64,000 nt of DNA from Dechloromonas agitata is5 (lineage in GTDB: Bacteria > Pseudomonadota > Gammaproteobacteria > Burkholderiales > Rhodocyclaceae): NCBI RefSeq assembly GCF_000519045.1, contig NZ_KI912532.1:1550001-1614000 (forward strand). The letters are read 5' to 3'. The position numbers and the translations under genes were made by a program. How positions within the stretch are numbered: position 1 is the stretch's first letter; each line of letters begins with the position of its first letter. This document shows positions 43,629 to 52,598 of this stretch, piece after piece. The notes beneath the pieces are model-generated. The model was not told where the DNA came from. It did not search any database and saw only the letters and a list, made by a program, of their open reading frames with translations.

Positions 43629-44390
43629 TCAGGGCCGTTTTGCATCGTCCTCAAAACGACCCTTCTCAGGCGGCGGAAGTTGTGCTAGTCGGCGATAGCC
43701 GCCGCGCATCAATTCATCGCCACGCCTTACCAGGCGGCGCACCTTCGAGCGCAGCCCGCCGTCGCTGTACCAATCGGCCACGGCGTCCACGCCGAACAAG
43801 CCTTCGCCGACCTCGCGCAAGGACGCGTCTGCCAAGGTCGCGTCGAGCGCCTGCAGGGTATGCAGTTCCAGCAGCGCGGAAGATGTTGGCCTGGGCTTGG
43901 CATCGACCAGGGCCGCACCGGGTGCTTGGCTGCGCGCAGGCGCTGCAGCACCGCTGCGGTGGGCATAGGCGACAGCCATGCCGTCTTCCAGCCCAGGCGC
44001 GAGCGCGTAGCGCAGGCAATGGCCTGGGCTGCGCGCGATCAACGCCAGCCCTTTGCCGTCGTGGAGCAACTGCTTGTGGCCGGGGATGCGCCAGAACGCG
44101 AAAGCGGCGGCATCCTGCGGCGGATCAGCGTCGGGGTAGAGCTGCACCACGGCAGCATGACCAGGCAGCCAAGCTGGATGCGCGTCACGCGCATCCAGTG
44201 CCGGGTCTTCCAGCAGGCGCAAACCCCAGCGATGCGCCGCATCAGGCCGGCGATGACGGCGCAGCCAGTCGCGCCGGTAGTCGGGATGCCTGCGCAGGTA
44301 CTCCCAAGCGAGCGCGAGCGCATCCAGCCAAAAAACATACAGGTATGCGGCAGTGGGATACCAATGCGCGACGTGATGAGGATCGACCAT
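43629..44390 (-). CDS. DUF2285 domain regulator-like protein
   Basis: The 253-residue protein has an N-terminal module found in many ICE regulators (HWYPTAAYLYVFWLDALALAWEYLRRHPDYRRDW). A central segment with a GHxxxV core is followed by a C-terminal DUF2285 region (VGEGLFGVDAVADWYSDGGLRSKVRRLVRRG) that looks like a helix-turn-helix. It is conserved beside repA in this element family. DNA binding is likely but its targets are unknown. Confidence 0.78.
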   Translation of the reverse strand: MVDPHHVAHWYPTAAYLYVFWLDALALAWEYLRRHPDYRRDWLRRHRRPDAAHRWGLRLLEDPALDARDAHPAWLPGHAAVVQLYPDADPPQDAAAFAFWRIPGHKQLLHDGKGLALIARSPGHCLRYALAPGLEDGMAVAYAHRSGAAAPARSQAPGAALVDAKPRPTSSALLELHTLQALDATLADASLREVGEGLFGVDAVADWYSDGGLRSKVRRLVRRGDELMRGGYRRLAQLPPPEKGRFEDDAKRP

Positions 44391-44727
44391 GACGCTGGCT
44401 CCTGTCGAAGATCAGGAACGTCGCCACGGGCGTTCAACACGGGGCTATCGCAAGCGGTCAGTTGCCATCAGAATCAAGGCGAGCTGTAACATTGGGTGTC
44501 AAGACCGATAGGCTCTGGTGCATTGCGAAATCCGTTCGGATGCGACGGCCACGCAAGCCCAAAACGCCACGCGGCAGAAACCACCGTGCCGCATGCCGCA
44601 GGAAAGATCGTGACTGTTTCAGTCACGAATATGCAGGCTGGATGCAGAGTGCGGATTCAGACCGGACAGGTCTGGAGCAAGACCGAAATAGTCTCAATGC
44701 GCCCGGCTTGGCCGTGGCGCGAACGGT
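44391..44727. promoter_or_regulatory. Gene-free regulatory stretch with two perfect palindromes
   Basis: No convincing gene is seen between the DUF2285 and DUF2958 genes. Two clean inverted repeats are present: GTGACTG-TTT-CAGTCAC (44610-44626) and CAGACC-GGACA-GGTCTG (44658-44674). GACCGATAGGCTC and GACCGAAATAGTCTC lie nearby. They look like binding sites for dimeric regulators upstream of the DUF2285-repA direction, possibly for DUF2285 or AlpA-like proteins. Confidence 0.45.
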
Positions 44728-45078
44728 TCAATCGACAATGGAACCGTTCTCCTGCGCCAGCCGCTGGTATTCCGACAGCGGGCGCACCGCCTGGAAATAC
44801 AGATCCCGCATCACAGGCTGTTTATTCGGCCCGACGATGGACGCGAGGTCAGAGAGTTTCACCGTCCCCAGCTCGGGCATGCTGATTCCCAGGTCGATCA
44901 GGCCATAGGTCGTATCGCCGTCGGCGGGATCGAGCGAGGTCAGCAGCCAGGTGGCGTGTGCGTCGGGAGTGAACAGCCGCACGACCGGTAACGGGTCGTG
45001 CGCTTCGCCGGCGGCGGCTCGCCGTCCGTTCTCCAGCAGCGCGGCGCGTTGCGCATCGGTGACGAGGGGAGCGTTCAT
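44728..45078 (-). CDS. DUF2958 protein, copy 1
   Basis: The 116-residue protein (MNAPLVTDAQRAALLENGRR ... VVRLFTPDAHATWLLTSLDP) is a complete DUF2958 member. A paralogue of exactly the same length is encoded at 57708-58058. GGAGC precedes the ATG at seven bases. The family is widespread on plasmids and ICEs near anti-restriction genes; its activity is unknown. Confidence 0.88.
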   Translation of the reverse strand: MNAPLVTDAQRAALLENGRRAAAGEAHDPLPVVRLFTPDAHATWLLTSLDPADGDTTYGLIDLGISMPELGTVKLSDLASIVGPNKQPVMRDLYFQAVRPLSEYQRLAQENGSIVD

Positions 45079-45231
45079 CGCGATGCTCCTGTTCCAACAT
45101 GGCATGTCGGTTTTGCGTTTTCCCACCGAAGCGCGGATGCGTATTTCATCCAAACCGTGGAAGCACGAAAGCGCAAAAGCGGCATTGTAGAAATCTGCAA
45201 AGACACGGTGGCGGTTTTCCGGTTCCGGCGG

Positions 45232-45257
45232 AATCCGCAGAAGCGGATTTCCGTAAA
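45232..45257. promoter_or_regulatory. Inverted repeat in the divergent DUF2958/XRE promoter region
   Basis: AATCCGC-AGAA-GCGGATT (45232-45249) is a perfect 7-bp dyad, continued by TTTCCGTAAA (45248-45257). It lies between the DUF2958 gene (minus) and the XRE regulator (plus), in a locally AT-richer stretch. The 10-mer TTTCCGTAAA recurs in the starts of trbG and trbC on the minus strand. It is a good candidate operator for the adjacent XRE protein. Confidence 0.45.
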
Positions 45258-45332
45258 AGCACGAATCCAAGCCAGCGGCATGAGTTAAAGATAACGTGGT
45301 TTTAATTGTGCTGCGACTTGACGCTTCTGTCC

Positions 45333-45623
45333 ATGCAGAAGCGATCCATCCAGCGCGGCCGACCGACGGGCGCCACCACGTTCGACGCCGAGTTGGCGCA
45401 AGCCTTCGGCGCGGCGGTGCGTGCGCTGCGGACGGAGCGCGGGATCGCGCAGGAATCGCTCGCGCACCTGGCCGGCATCGAGCGTTCGCACATGGGCAAG
45501 GTCGAGCGTGGCGAGCACATGCCCACGCTGGCGATCATCTTCAAGATCGCCAGTGCGCTCGAATGCAGTACGGCGGTGCTGATGAGTGCGACGGAAGGCC
45601 AGCTCGCGGCGATCGGGTCGTAG
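45333..45623 (+). CDS. XRE-family transcriptional regulator
   Basis: The 96-residue protein is essentially one Cro/CI helix-turn-helix: FGAAVRALRTERGIAQESLAHLAGIERSHMGKVERGEHMPTL at about 21-62. It is divergent from the DUF2958 gene, and the shared upstream region contains a dyad at 45232-45249. The ATG at 45333 gives the conventional length; an in-frame codon at 45306 would add nine residues. It is followed by a GC-rich hairpin at 45636-45661. Confidence 0.85.
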   Translation: MQKRSIQRGRPTGATTFDAELAQAFGAAVRALRTERGIAQESLAHLAGIERSHMGKVERGEHMPTLAIIFKIASALECSTAVLMSATEGQLAAIGS

Positions 45624-45635
45624 AACCGCGAGGGG

Positions 45636-45661
45636 GCGCCCCGCCGCGACGGACGGGGCGC
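45636..45661. terminator. GC-rich convergent hairpin after the XRE gene
   Basis: GCGCCCCG / CGGGGCGC form an 8-bp perfect stem with a 10-base loop between the convergent XRE and DUF736 genes. No T run follows on either strand. It could end both transcripts or protect 3' ends. The CGCCCCG stem recurs in hairpins at 46531-46564 and 53481-53508. Confidence 0.4.
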
Positions 45662-45669
45662 TGCGGCGG

Positions 45670-45984
45670 TCACGCCGCCTGGGGCTTGCTGCGCGACCAG
45701 ATCAGGTCGTGCGTGCCGTTCTCGCCTTCGATCAGGCGGGCATAGACCGGGGCCGGGAACGAAGGATCGTCGAGGGTCACGGACTTGTATTCCCGCCCGG
45801 CCTCGCTGGTCTTGTTCCATGCCGCGCCGATGTCGTGGCTGGCGGCCTGGAGGCGGAAGTCCGGGGCATTCTCGCTGCTGCCCTTGTCGTTGGGAACCAG
45901 CTTGACCTTGACGTTGAGCGTCAGAGTGCGAAGCGTGCCGGTGAAGCCGTCTTTCTCTGCGGTGAAGGTGCCGATGTTGGCCAT
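45670..45984 (-). CDS. DUF736 family protein
   Basis: The 104-residue protein begins [20 protein letters not shown] and has the beta-rich DUF736 pattern ([17 protein letters not shown]). The family is common on conjugative elements of alpha- and betaproteobacteria and has no assigned role. GGAGAAAAC before the ATG sets the start. It converges on the XRE gene. Confidence 0.88.
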   Translation of the reverse strand: MANIGTFTAEKDGFTGTLRTLTLNVKVKLVPNDKGSSENAPDFRLQAASHDIGAAWNKTSEAGREYKSVTLDDPSFPAPVYARLIEGENGTHDLIWSRSKPQAA

Positions 45985-46742
45985 GATGTTTTCTCCGTTC
46001 GGTTGAACAAGGTTCGCGCCCATCGCGTCCTTGTTGTGATCTGGTCGGCGGTGGACGGGCGGGCTGCACCGCTTGCGGTCGAAACGCAGTGGAGAACCGG
46101 AAGGCGAAAAGAATTTGGCCCGCGAGGAATGCGCCGAACGCAGTGACAAAGCAGGGGAAATTGTTTTCGTCGGACGGTTGCAGCCATGAAGCCCGAGGCG
46201 CAGCCGCGCCCCTGCCAGGATTCACAACAACACAAGGACGCCTTGGGCCGAACCACCCCCATCCAAAAGGAGACAGGGCCGGCTCGGCATCCCCGCCCGA
46301 AGGCTGCACCGGCTCGTCCCCTGACGCGGGCCAGGTCAATCCCCCGACGATAGGCGAGAACGCCCCCGCCGCACCTTGCGGCGCCGGTCTTGAGGCGTGG
46401 CGTGGAAGCTCCATAGCGATGCCGGGCGGGATGTCCGTGAACCGTCCTTCGTGACGTGATGGGTGAGAACCGCCAGCGTTGAGGACGGCACGCACCTGCA
46501 CAACCTGCCGCAGCGAGCGCCAGCGTGTTCGCCAGCGCCCCGCCCATCGCAGCGGGGCGCTGGCCGGGCCGATCCAGCGCAGCCGGTTCGGCCGCATCGA
46601 GGGGTGCCAAGCCGTGCGCGGCGGGGATAGCCCGCAGGGCTTTCCCCTGGAAGCAAACGCAGTGCGCAGCGCCGCAGGCGCGAAGGCGTGAGCAACTGTC
46701 TTGAAAGTCAAGCCACGCAGGCTTGATCCAGCATAAGCGGCA
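45985..46742. other. Long gene-free region with a strong hairpin
   Basis: About 760 bases between DUF736 and the arsenic operon hold no convincing gene; open frames here look like GC shadows. The clearest structure is a 12-bp perfect stem at 46531-46564 (GCCAGCGCCCCG / CGGGGCGCTGGC, 10-base loop). The stretch may be the junction where the metal-resistance insert entered the backbone. No insertion-sequence end is visible. Confidence 0.4.
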
Positions 46743-46776
46743 TTGCCATTGATTCAATAATTGATGTATTATTGAA
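46743..46776 (+). promoter_or_regulatory. ars promoter and ArsR operator
   Basis: TTGCCA (46743-46748), an 18-base spacer and TATTAT (46767-46772) form the promoter. The operator TTCAATAAT-TGATGT-ATTATTGAA (46753-46776), with 9-bp perfect arms, covers spacer and -10. It has the AT-rich ATTATTGAA type half-site seen at ArsR/SmtB operators. The predicted transcript start falls on the arsR ATG, leaving no room for a ribosome binding site. Confidence 0.75.
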
Positions 46777-46778
46777 TA

Positions 46779-47108
46779 ATGAATGAAGCCCAAGCCGTTT
46801 CCGCCCTCGGTGCCCTGGCCCATGCCCAGCGCCTGCGCGTGTTCCGATCCCTAGTCGTCGCCGGCCCCGAAGGGCTCACGCCCAGCGTTCTGGCCGATCA
46901 GCTCGACGTGGCCCGCAACGCGCTGTCCTTCCACCTGAAGGAACTGGCTCATGCTGGCCTCGTCACCATCGAACAGCAAGGCCGCAACCTGATCTACCGC
47001 GCCGACTTCAGCCAGATGAATGGGCTGCTCGGCTACCTGACCGAGCACTGCTGCCAAGGCAGCACGTGCGAGGTCAGTGATTCCTCCTCTGCCTGTACCT
47101 CCTGCTGA
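46779..47108 (+). CDS. arsR: ArsR-family arsenic-responsive repressor
   Basis: The 109-residue protein has a winged helix (LTPSVLADQLDVARNALSFHLKELAHAGLV). A Cys-rich C-terminus follows (EHCCQGSTCEVSD, then CTSC) rather than the ELCVCDL motif of E. coli ArsR. C-terminal cysteine sites are typical of the branch found beside arsI/acr3. Its start lies immediately after the operator, so the mRNA is probably leaderless. Confidence 0.92.
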   Translation: MNEAQAVSALGALAHAQRLRVFRSLVVAGPEGLTPSVLADQLDVARNALSFHLKELAHAGLVTIEQQGRNLIYRADFSQMNGLLGYLTEHCCQGSTCEVSDSSSACTSC

Positions 47109-47120
47109 AAGGATCTCCCC

Positions 47121-47591
47121 ATGAAGCGCTTCCACGTCCACCTGCACGTCGATGACCTGAACCGCAGCATCGGCTTCTATTCCCAACTGTTCGCCGCGCA
47201 GCCCGCGCGCGTCGAAAGCGACTACGCCAAATGGATGCTCGAAGACCCGCCGGTCAACTTCGCCATCTCCACACGTGGCAACAAGCCGGGCATTGACCAC
47301 CTGGGTATCCAGACCGACGATGCCGAGGAATTGGCGGTGCTGAAGGCCCGCGCCGAGGCGGCCGACATGACGCTGCTGGACGAGGGCACCACGACCTGCT
47401 GCTACGCGCGCAGCGAGAAGCACTGGATCACCGACCCGCAGGGCGTGGCCTGGGAGCACTTTCACACGCTGGGCAATATTCCGGTCTTTAACGAAGCGGC
47501 GCCTGCAGCGACTTCCGCCGCAGCGTGCTGTACCCCGGTGCGCGGCAAGCCGATGGGCGTTGCGGTGAAGCCGGCCTCCTCCTGCTGCTGA
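47121..47591 (+). CDS. arsI: ArsI/CadI-type glyoxalase-fold C-As lyase
   Basis: The 156-residue vicinal-oxygen-chelate protein has the N-terminal His in HVHLHVDDLNRSIGFYSQLF, the vicinal cysteines TTCCYA (about 93-97) and a DPQGVAWEHFHT metal motif. The tail carries two more Cys pairs (AACCTP and SSCC). ArsI cleaves methyl groups from trivalent organoarsenicals. The CC pair and the operon support ArsI over other glyoxalases. AAGGATC precedes the ATG. Confidence 0.85.
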   Translation: MKRFHVHLHVDDLNRSIGFYSQLFAAQPARVESDYAKWMLEDPPVNFAISTRGNKPGIDHLGIQTDDAEELAVLKARAEAADMTLLDEGTTTCCYARSEKHWITDPQGVAWEHFHTLGNIPVFNEAAPAATSAAACCTPVRGKPMGVAVKPASSCC

Positions 47592-47603
47592 TGTGAGATA
47601 CCC

Positions 47604-48101
47604 ATGACCACCGACAAGATCTACAGCGCCCTGTTCATCTGCACGGGTAACTCGGCTCGCTCCATCCTGGCCGAAGGCATCCTCAATGAATTGGGCCAGG
47701 GGCGCTTTCGCGCCTACTCGGCGGGCAGCCACCCCAAGGGCGAAGTCCACCCACTGGCGCTCGCCACGCTGGAGCGGCTGCACATGCCGACCGCTGGCTA
47801 CCGCAGCAAGAACTGGGATGAGTTCGCGGCGCCCGGTGCACCGGAGCTGGATTTCATATTCACGGTCTGCGACAACGCCGCCGGCGAGGTCTGCCCGGTG
47901 TGGCCGGGACGGCCAATGTCGGCGCATTGGGGCGTTCCTGACCCCGCAGCCGTCAAAGGCACCGATGAGCAGAAGCGCAAGGCATTCACGGATGCGGCGC
48001 TGACGCTGCGCCGACGCATCGAGCTGTTCCTGTCGCTGCCGCTGCAGCGGCTGGACGCCATGTCGTTGCAGCATGAGCTGCGCAATATCGGTACGAAGTG
48101 A
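47604..48101 (+). CDS. arsC: Arsenate reductase, low-molecular-weight phosphatase type
   Basis: The 165-residue enzyme has the P-loop CTGNSARS (about 13-20) and a further Cys pair region (FTVCDNAAGEVCPVWPG) for the disulfide relay of thioredoxin- or mycothiol-type ArsC. It reduces As(V) to As(III) for export by Acr3, encoded next. The stop is 11 bases before the acr3 start. Confidence 0.92.
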   Translation: MTTDKIYSALFICTGNSARSILAEGILNELGQGRFRAYSAGSHPKGEVHPLALATLERLHMPTAGYRSKNWDEFAAPGAPELDFIFTVCDNAAGEVCPVWPGRPMSAHWGVPDPAAVKGTDEQKRKAFTDAALTLRRRIELFLSLPLQRLDAMSLQHELRNIGTK

Positions 48102-48111
48102 GGCCGGGGCA

Positions 48112-49197
48112 ATGAATGCAATCCCTGAAGCGCTGCGGCCTGAACAAGCGCCGCAGCCCATGAGCCTCTTCGAGCGCTACCTGACGCTGTGGGTGTTCCT
48201 GTGCATCGTGCTGGGCGTGGCCCTGGGCCAGTTCGCACCCGGCGTGTTCCAGGCCATCGGCCGCCTCGAGGTCGCGCAGGTCAACCTGCCGGTGGGCCTG
48301 TTGATCTGGGTCATGGTCATTCCCATGCTGCTCAAGGTGGACTTCGGTGCGCTGGGCCAGGTCAGGCAGCATTGGCGCGGCATTGGCGTGACGCTGTTCA
48401 TCAACTGGGCCGTCAAGCCGTTTTCGATGGCGCTGCTGGCCTGGATCTTCGTGCGCCAGATCTTCGCCCAGTGGCTGCCGGCCGACCAGCTCGACAGCTA
48501 TGTTGCCGGCCTGATCCTGCTGGCCGCCGCGCCCTGCACGGCCATGGTCTTCGTCTGGAGCCGGCTGACCGGCGGCGACCCGGCGTTCACGCTGTCGCAG
48601 GTGGCGCTGAACGACACCATCATGGTCTTCGCCTTTGCGCCCATCGTCGGCCTGCTGCTGGGCCTGTCGTCCATCAGCGTGCCCTGGAGCACGCTGATGG
48701 TGTCGGTGCTGCTCTACATCGTGATCCCGGTCATCCTCGCGCAACTCTGGCGCCGCGCGCTGCTGCGCCAGGGCCAGGCCGCCTTCGATGCCGCGCTGGC
48801 CCGCATCGGCCCGCTGTCCATGGCCGCGCTGCTGCTCACGCTGGTGCTGCTGTTCGCCTTCCAGGGCGAGGCCATCCTGCGCCAACCGCTGGTGATCGCC
48901 ATGCTGGCCGTGCCCATCCTGATCCAGGTGCTGTTCAACTCGGGGCTGGCCTACTGGCTCAACCGCCAGGTGGGCGAGCAGCACCGCATCGCCTGCCCGT
49001 CGGCACTGATCGGCGCTTCCAATTTCTTCGAATTGGCGGTGGCCGCCGCCATCAGCCTGTTCGGCTTCCAGTCCGGCGCGGCGCTGGCCACCGTGGTCGG
49101 CGTGCTGATCGAGGTACCCGTGATGCTGCTGGTCGTGCGCGTGGTCAACCGCTCGCGCGGCTGGTACGAATGCGGCCCGAACCCTTCCTCCCGCTAA
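48112..49197 (+). CDS. acr3: Acr3-family arsenite efflux permease
   Basis: The 361-residue protein has ten hydrophobic segments and the Acr3 hallmark AAAPCTAMVFVWSRLTGGDP with the essential cysteine. The segment IGASNFFELAVAAAISLFG is also typical. It exports As(OH)3 from the cytoplasm. The ATG at 48112 gives the normal length; upstream codons lie inside arsC. It is the fourth gene of the arsR operon. Confidence 0.95.
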   Translation: MNAIPEALRPEQAPQPMSLFERYLTLWVFLCIVLGVALGQFAPGVFQAIGRLEVAQVNLPVGLLIWVMVIPMLLKVDFGALGQVRQHWRGIGVTLFINWAVKPFSMALLAWIFVRQIFAQWLPADQLDSYVAGLILLAAAPCTAMVFVWSRLTGGDPAFTLSQVALNDTIMVFAFAPIVGLLLGLSSISVPWSTLMVSVLLYIVIPVILAQLWRRALLRQGQAAFDAALARIGPLSMAALLLTLVLLFAFQGEAILRQPLVIAMLAVPILIQVLFNSGLAYWLNRQVGEQHRIACPSALIGASNFFELAVAAAISLFGFQSGAALATVVGVLIEVPVMLLVVRVVNRSRGWYECGPNPSSR

Positions 49198-49212
49198 CCC
49201 AGGCAAGCCACC

Positions 49213-49635
49213 ATGAGCAACATCACCATCTACCACAACCCCGCCTGCGGCACGTCGCGCAACGTGCTGGCCCTGATCCGCAACAGCGGCGAGGAGCCCA
49301 CGGTCATCGAGTACCTGAAGACGCCGCCCGACCGGGCGACGCTGACGGCACTGATCGCCGCGATGGGCGTATCGGCGCGCGCCGTGCTGCGCGAGAAAGG
49401 CACGCCCTATGCCGAGCTGGGCCTGGATGACCCGCAGTGGAGCGACGTGCAGTTGATCGACTTCATGCTCCAGCACCCCGTCCTCATCAACCGGCCCATC
49501 GTGGTCACGCCGCTGGGCACGCGCCTGTGCCGGCCATCGGAGGCCGTGCTGGACATCTTGCCGCAGCCGCAGCGCGGCGCGTTCAACAAAGAGGATGGTG
49601 AGGCCGTGGTGGATGCTGAGGGTCGCAAGGTCTAA
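49213..49635 (+). CDS. arsC: Arsenate reductase, glutaredoxin type
   Basis: The 140-residue protein is the R773-type ArsC: the active-site Cys is in YHNPACGTSRNVLA (about residue 12), with conserved arginines in RPIVVTPLGTRLCRPSE. It uses glutathione and glutaredoxin, unlike the phosphatase-type ArsC two genes upstream. Having both types in one operon gives two independent electron sources for arsenate reduction. Confidence 0.94.
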   Translation: MSNITIYHNPACGTSRNVLALIRNSGEEPTVIEYLKTPPDRATLTALIAAMGVSARAVLREKGTPYAELGLDDPQWSDVQLIDFMLQHPVLINRPIVVTPLGTRLCRPSEAVLDILPQPQRGAFNKEDGEAVVDAEGRKV

Positions 49636-49675
49636 ATACCTCTGCGTGCGCAGTCGGGTGATCTGAAGCTGATAT

Positions 49676-49703
49676 TATCGAATTTCGTTATCGATATTCG
49701 ATA
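49676..49703 (+). promoter_or_regulatory. Putative PadR operator
   Basis: TATCGAA and TTCGATA form 7-bp inverted arms around a 14-base AT-rich spacer with a central ATCGAT. The dyad ends on the padR ATG, so, as at arsR, the transcript may be leaderless. Autoregulation by PadR is the expected use. Confidence 0.5.
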
Positions 49704-50032
49704 TGAAAGAACAATCGACACCGCGCGCTATGGAGCACCACGACTTGCTGTCGGGACTGATCCGCCTGCATGTGCTGCACCACGCGGCCGAGCAGGAGAT
49801 CTACGGGCAATGGATGATCGACGAGCTGGCCCACCACGGCTACCGCCTCTCTCCCGGAACGCTGTACCCGATGTTGCACAAGATGGAGCGCGACGGCTAC
49901 CTCGTCTCCCGCCAGGAGCGTGAAGGGCGCACCGTGCGCAAGCTCTACACGATCACGCCCAAGGGCAAGGAAGGCTTGGCACTGGCCAAGGAACGCATCC
50001 GGGAGTTCACCGGGGAGGCGATGCACAAATGA
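49703..50032 (+). CDS. PadR-family transcriptional regulator
   Basis: The 109-residue protein is a PadR winged helix (EIYGQWMIDELAHHGYRLSPGTLYPMLHKMERDGYLV) with a short C-terminal dimerisation helix. Its stop overlaps the chrA start as ATGA, so it probably controls chrA. PadR proteins linked to chromate transporters are known from genome neighbourhoods. The inducer is not evident from sequence. Confidence 0.9.
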   Translation: MKEQSTPRAMEHHDLLSGLIRLHVLHHAAEQEIYGQWMIDELAHHGYRLSPGTLYPMLHKMERDGYLVSRQEREGRTVRKLYTITPKGKEGLALAKERIREFTGEAMHK

Positions 50033-51258
50033 CAGATTCAACCAACACCTTGCAGCATGAGTCCGCAGCCGCGCGCGGCTCACCCGTCGAAGTCTTCGGC
50101 GCCTTTCTCAAGCTGGGGCTGACCTCCTTCGGCGGGCCGATCGCGCACCTGGGCTATTTCCGCTCGGAGTTCGTCGAGCGTCGCCGCTGGCTGGATGACC
50201 GCAGCTACTCCGATCTGGTCGCCCTGTGCCAGTTCCTGCCGGGGCCGGCCAGCAGCCAGGTCGGTATGGCGCTGGGGTTGGGCCGCGCGGGCTGGCTGGG
50301 GCTGCTGGCGGCCTGGGCCGGATTCACCTTGCCATCGGCGATTGCGCTGATCCTGTTCGCCTTTGGCATCGCCGAGTACCAGGGGCTGGCCCAGTCCGGC
50401 TGGGTGCACGGGCTCAAGGTCGTCGCCGTGGCCATCGTGGCGCAAGCGGTCTGGGGGATGGCCAAGTCGTTGTGCCCGGACCGGCCGCGCGCCGCGCTGG
50501 CCATTCTGGCGGCGCTGCTGACCATGGTCCTGCCCTCGGCCGCGGGACAGCTTGCCGCCATCGCGGTGGCTGGGCTGCTGGGCTGGTGGACATTGAAGAT
50601 CGCGCAACCCGGCGGCGGCCACGCCCACAGCTACCCCGTCTCGCGCAAGCTGGGCATCGTGGCGCTGCTGCTGTTTGCCGCACCGCTCGTCGGGCTGCCC
50701 CTGTGGGCGGCAGCCACGGACTCGTCCACGATAGCCCTGCTGGAAGGGGTGTACCGCTCCGGTGCACTGGTCTTCGGCGGTGGACACGTTGTGCTGCCGC
50801 TGCTGCAGGCCTCGGTGGTGCCCAGCGGCGTCGTGAGCAATGCCGACTTCCTGGCCGGCTACGGTGCGGCGCAGGCCGTGCCGGGGCCGCTGTTCACTTT
50901 CTCGGCCTACCTCGGCGCGGTCGCCCACGGACCGCTGCATGGCTGGATCGGCGGGCTGGCACTCCTGGGCACGATCTTCCTCCCCGCTTTTTTCATGCTG
51001 GTCGGTGCACTGCCGTTCTGGGAAGTGCTGCGCCACCGCGCGGGCATCCAGACGGCCATGGCCGGCATCAACGCCGGCGTGGTCGGTATTCTGGTGTCCG
51101 CCCTCTATGACCCGGTATGGACGAGTGCCATCCACAGCAAGGCGGATTTTGGGCTGGCGCTGCTCTCGTTCGGGCTGCTGACGGTGGGACGCGTGCCGCC
51201 AGCGCTCGTGGTGCTGCTGGCCGGGCTGGCGGGCTGGGTCATGGCGATGGGTATCTGA
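50029..51258 (+). CDS. chrA: Chromate transporter ChrA
   Basis: The 409-residue protein is a full-length two-domain ChrA. Both halves carry the family motifs: FLKLGLTSFGGPIAHLGYF with LCQFLPGPASSQ in the first, and SGALVFGGGHVVLPLL with AVPGPLFTFSAYLG in the second. ChrA exports chromate, giving Cr(VI) resistance. It is translationally coupled to padR and ends 54 bases before an insertion-sequence transposase in the opposite orientation. Confidence 0.94.
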   Translation: MTDSTNTLQHESAAARGSPVEVFGAFLKLGLTSFGGPIAHLGYFRSEFVERRRWLDDRSYSDLVALCQFLPGPASSQVGMALGLGRAGWLGLLAAWAGFTLPSAIALILFAFGIAEYQGLAQSGWVHGLKVVAVAIVAQAVWGMAKSLCPDRPRAALAILAALLTMVLPSAAGQLAAIAVAGLLGWWTLKIAQPGGGHAHSYPVSRKLGIVALLLFAAPLVGLPLWAAATDSSTIALLEGVYRSGALVFGGGHVVLPLLQASVVPSGVVSNADFLAGYGAAQAVPGPLFTFSAYLGAVAHGPLHGWIGGLALLGTIFLPAFFMLVGALPFWEVLRHRAGIQTAMAGINAGVVGILVSALYDPVWTSAIHSKADFGLALLSFGLLTVGRVPPALVVLLAGLAGWVMAMGI

Positions 51259-51312
51259 AGCCCATTCGCCGGCGCAGCGGCCGGCCGGACATGGGGACAC
51301 TCTCCAGCAATT

Positions 51313-52447
<1,135 letters not shown>

Positions 52448-52598
52448 GCCGGACACGCACTTCAAAGATACAAGGGATTGAAGCCGAATGGCCGTGACAG
52501 CGAAGTCGGCACGGGGCGTAGCCCGAAAGCCCGGCGGAGCATCGCGCCGACACGCCCAGGCCGTTCTATATTTTCAGGAAGGAACCCAAGACAAGCCC

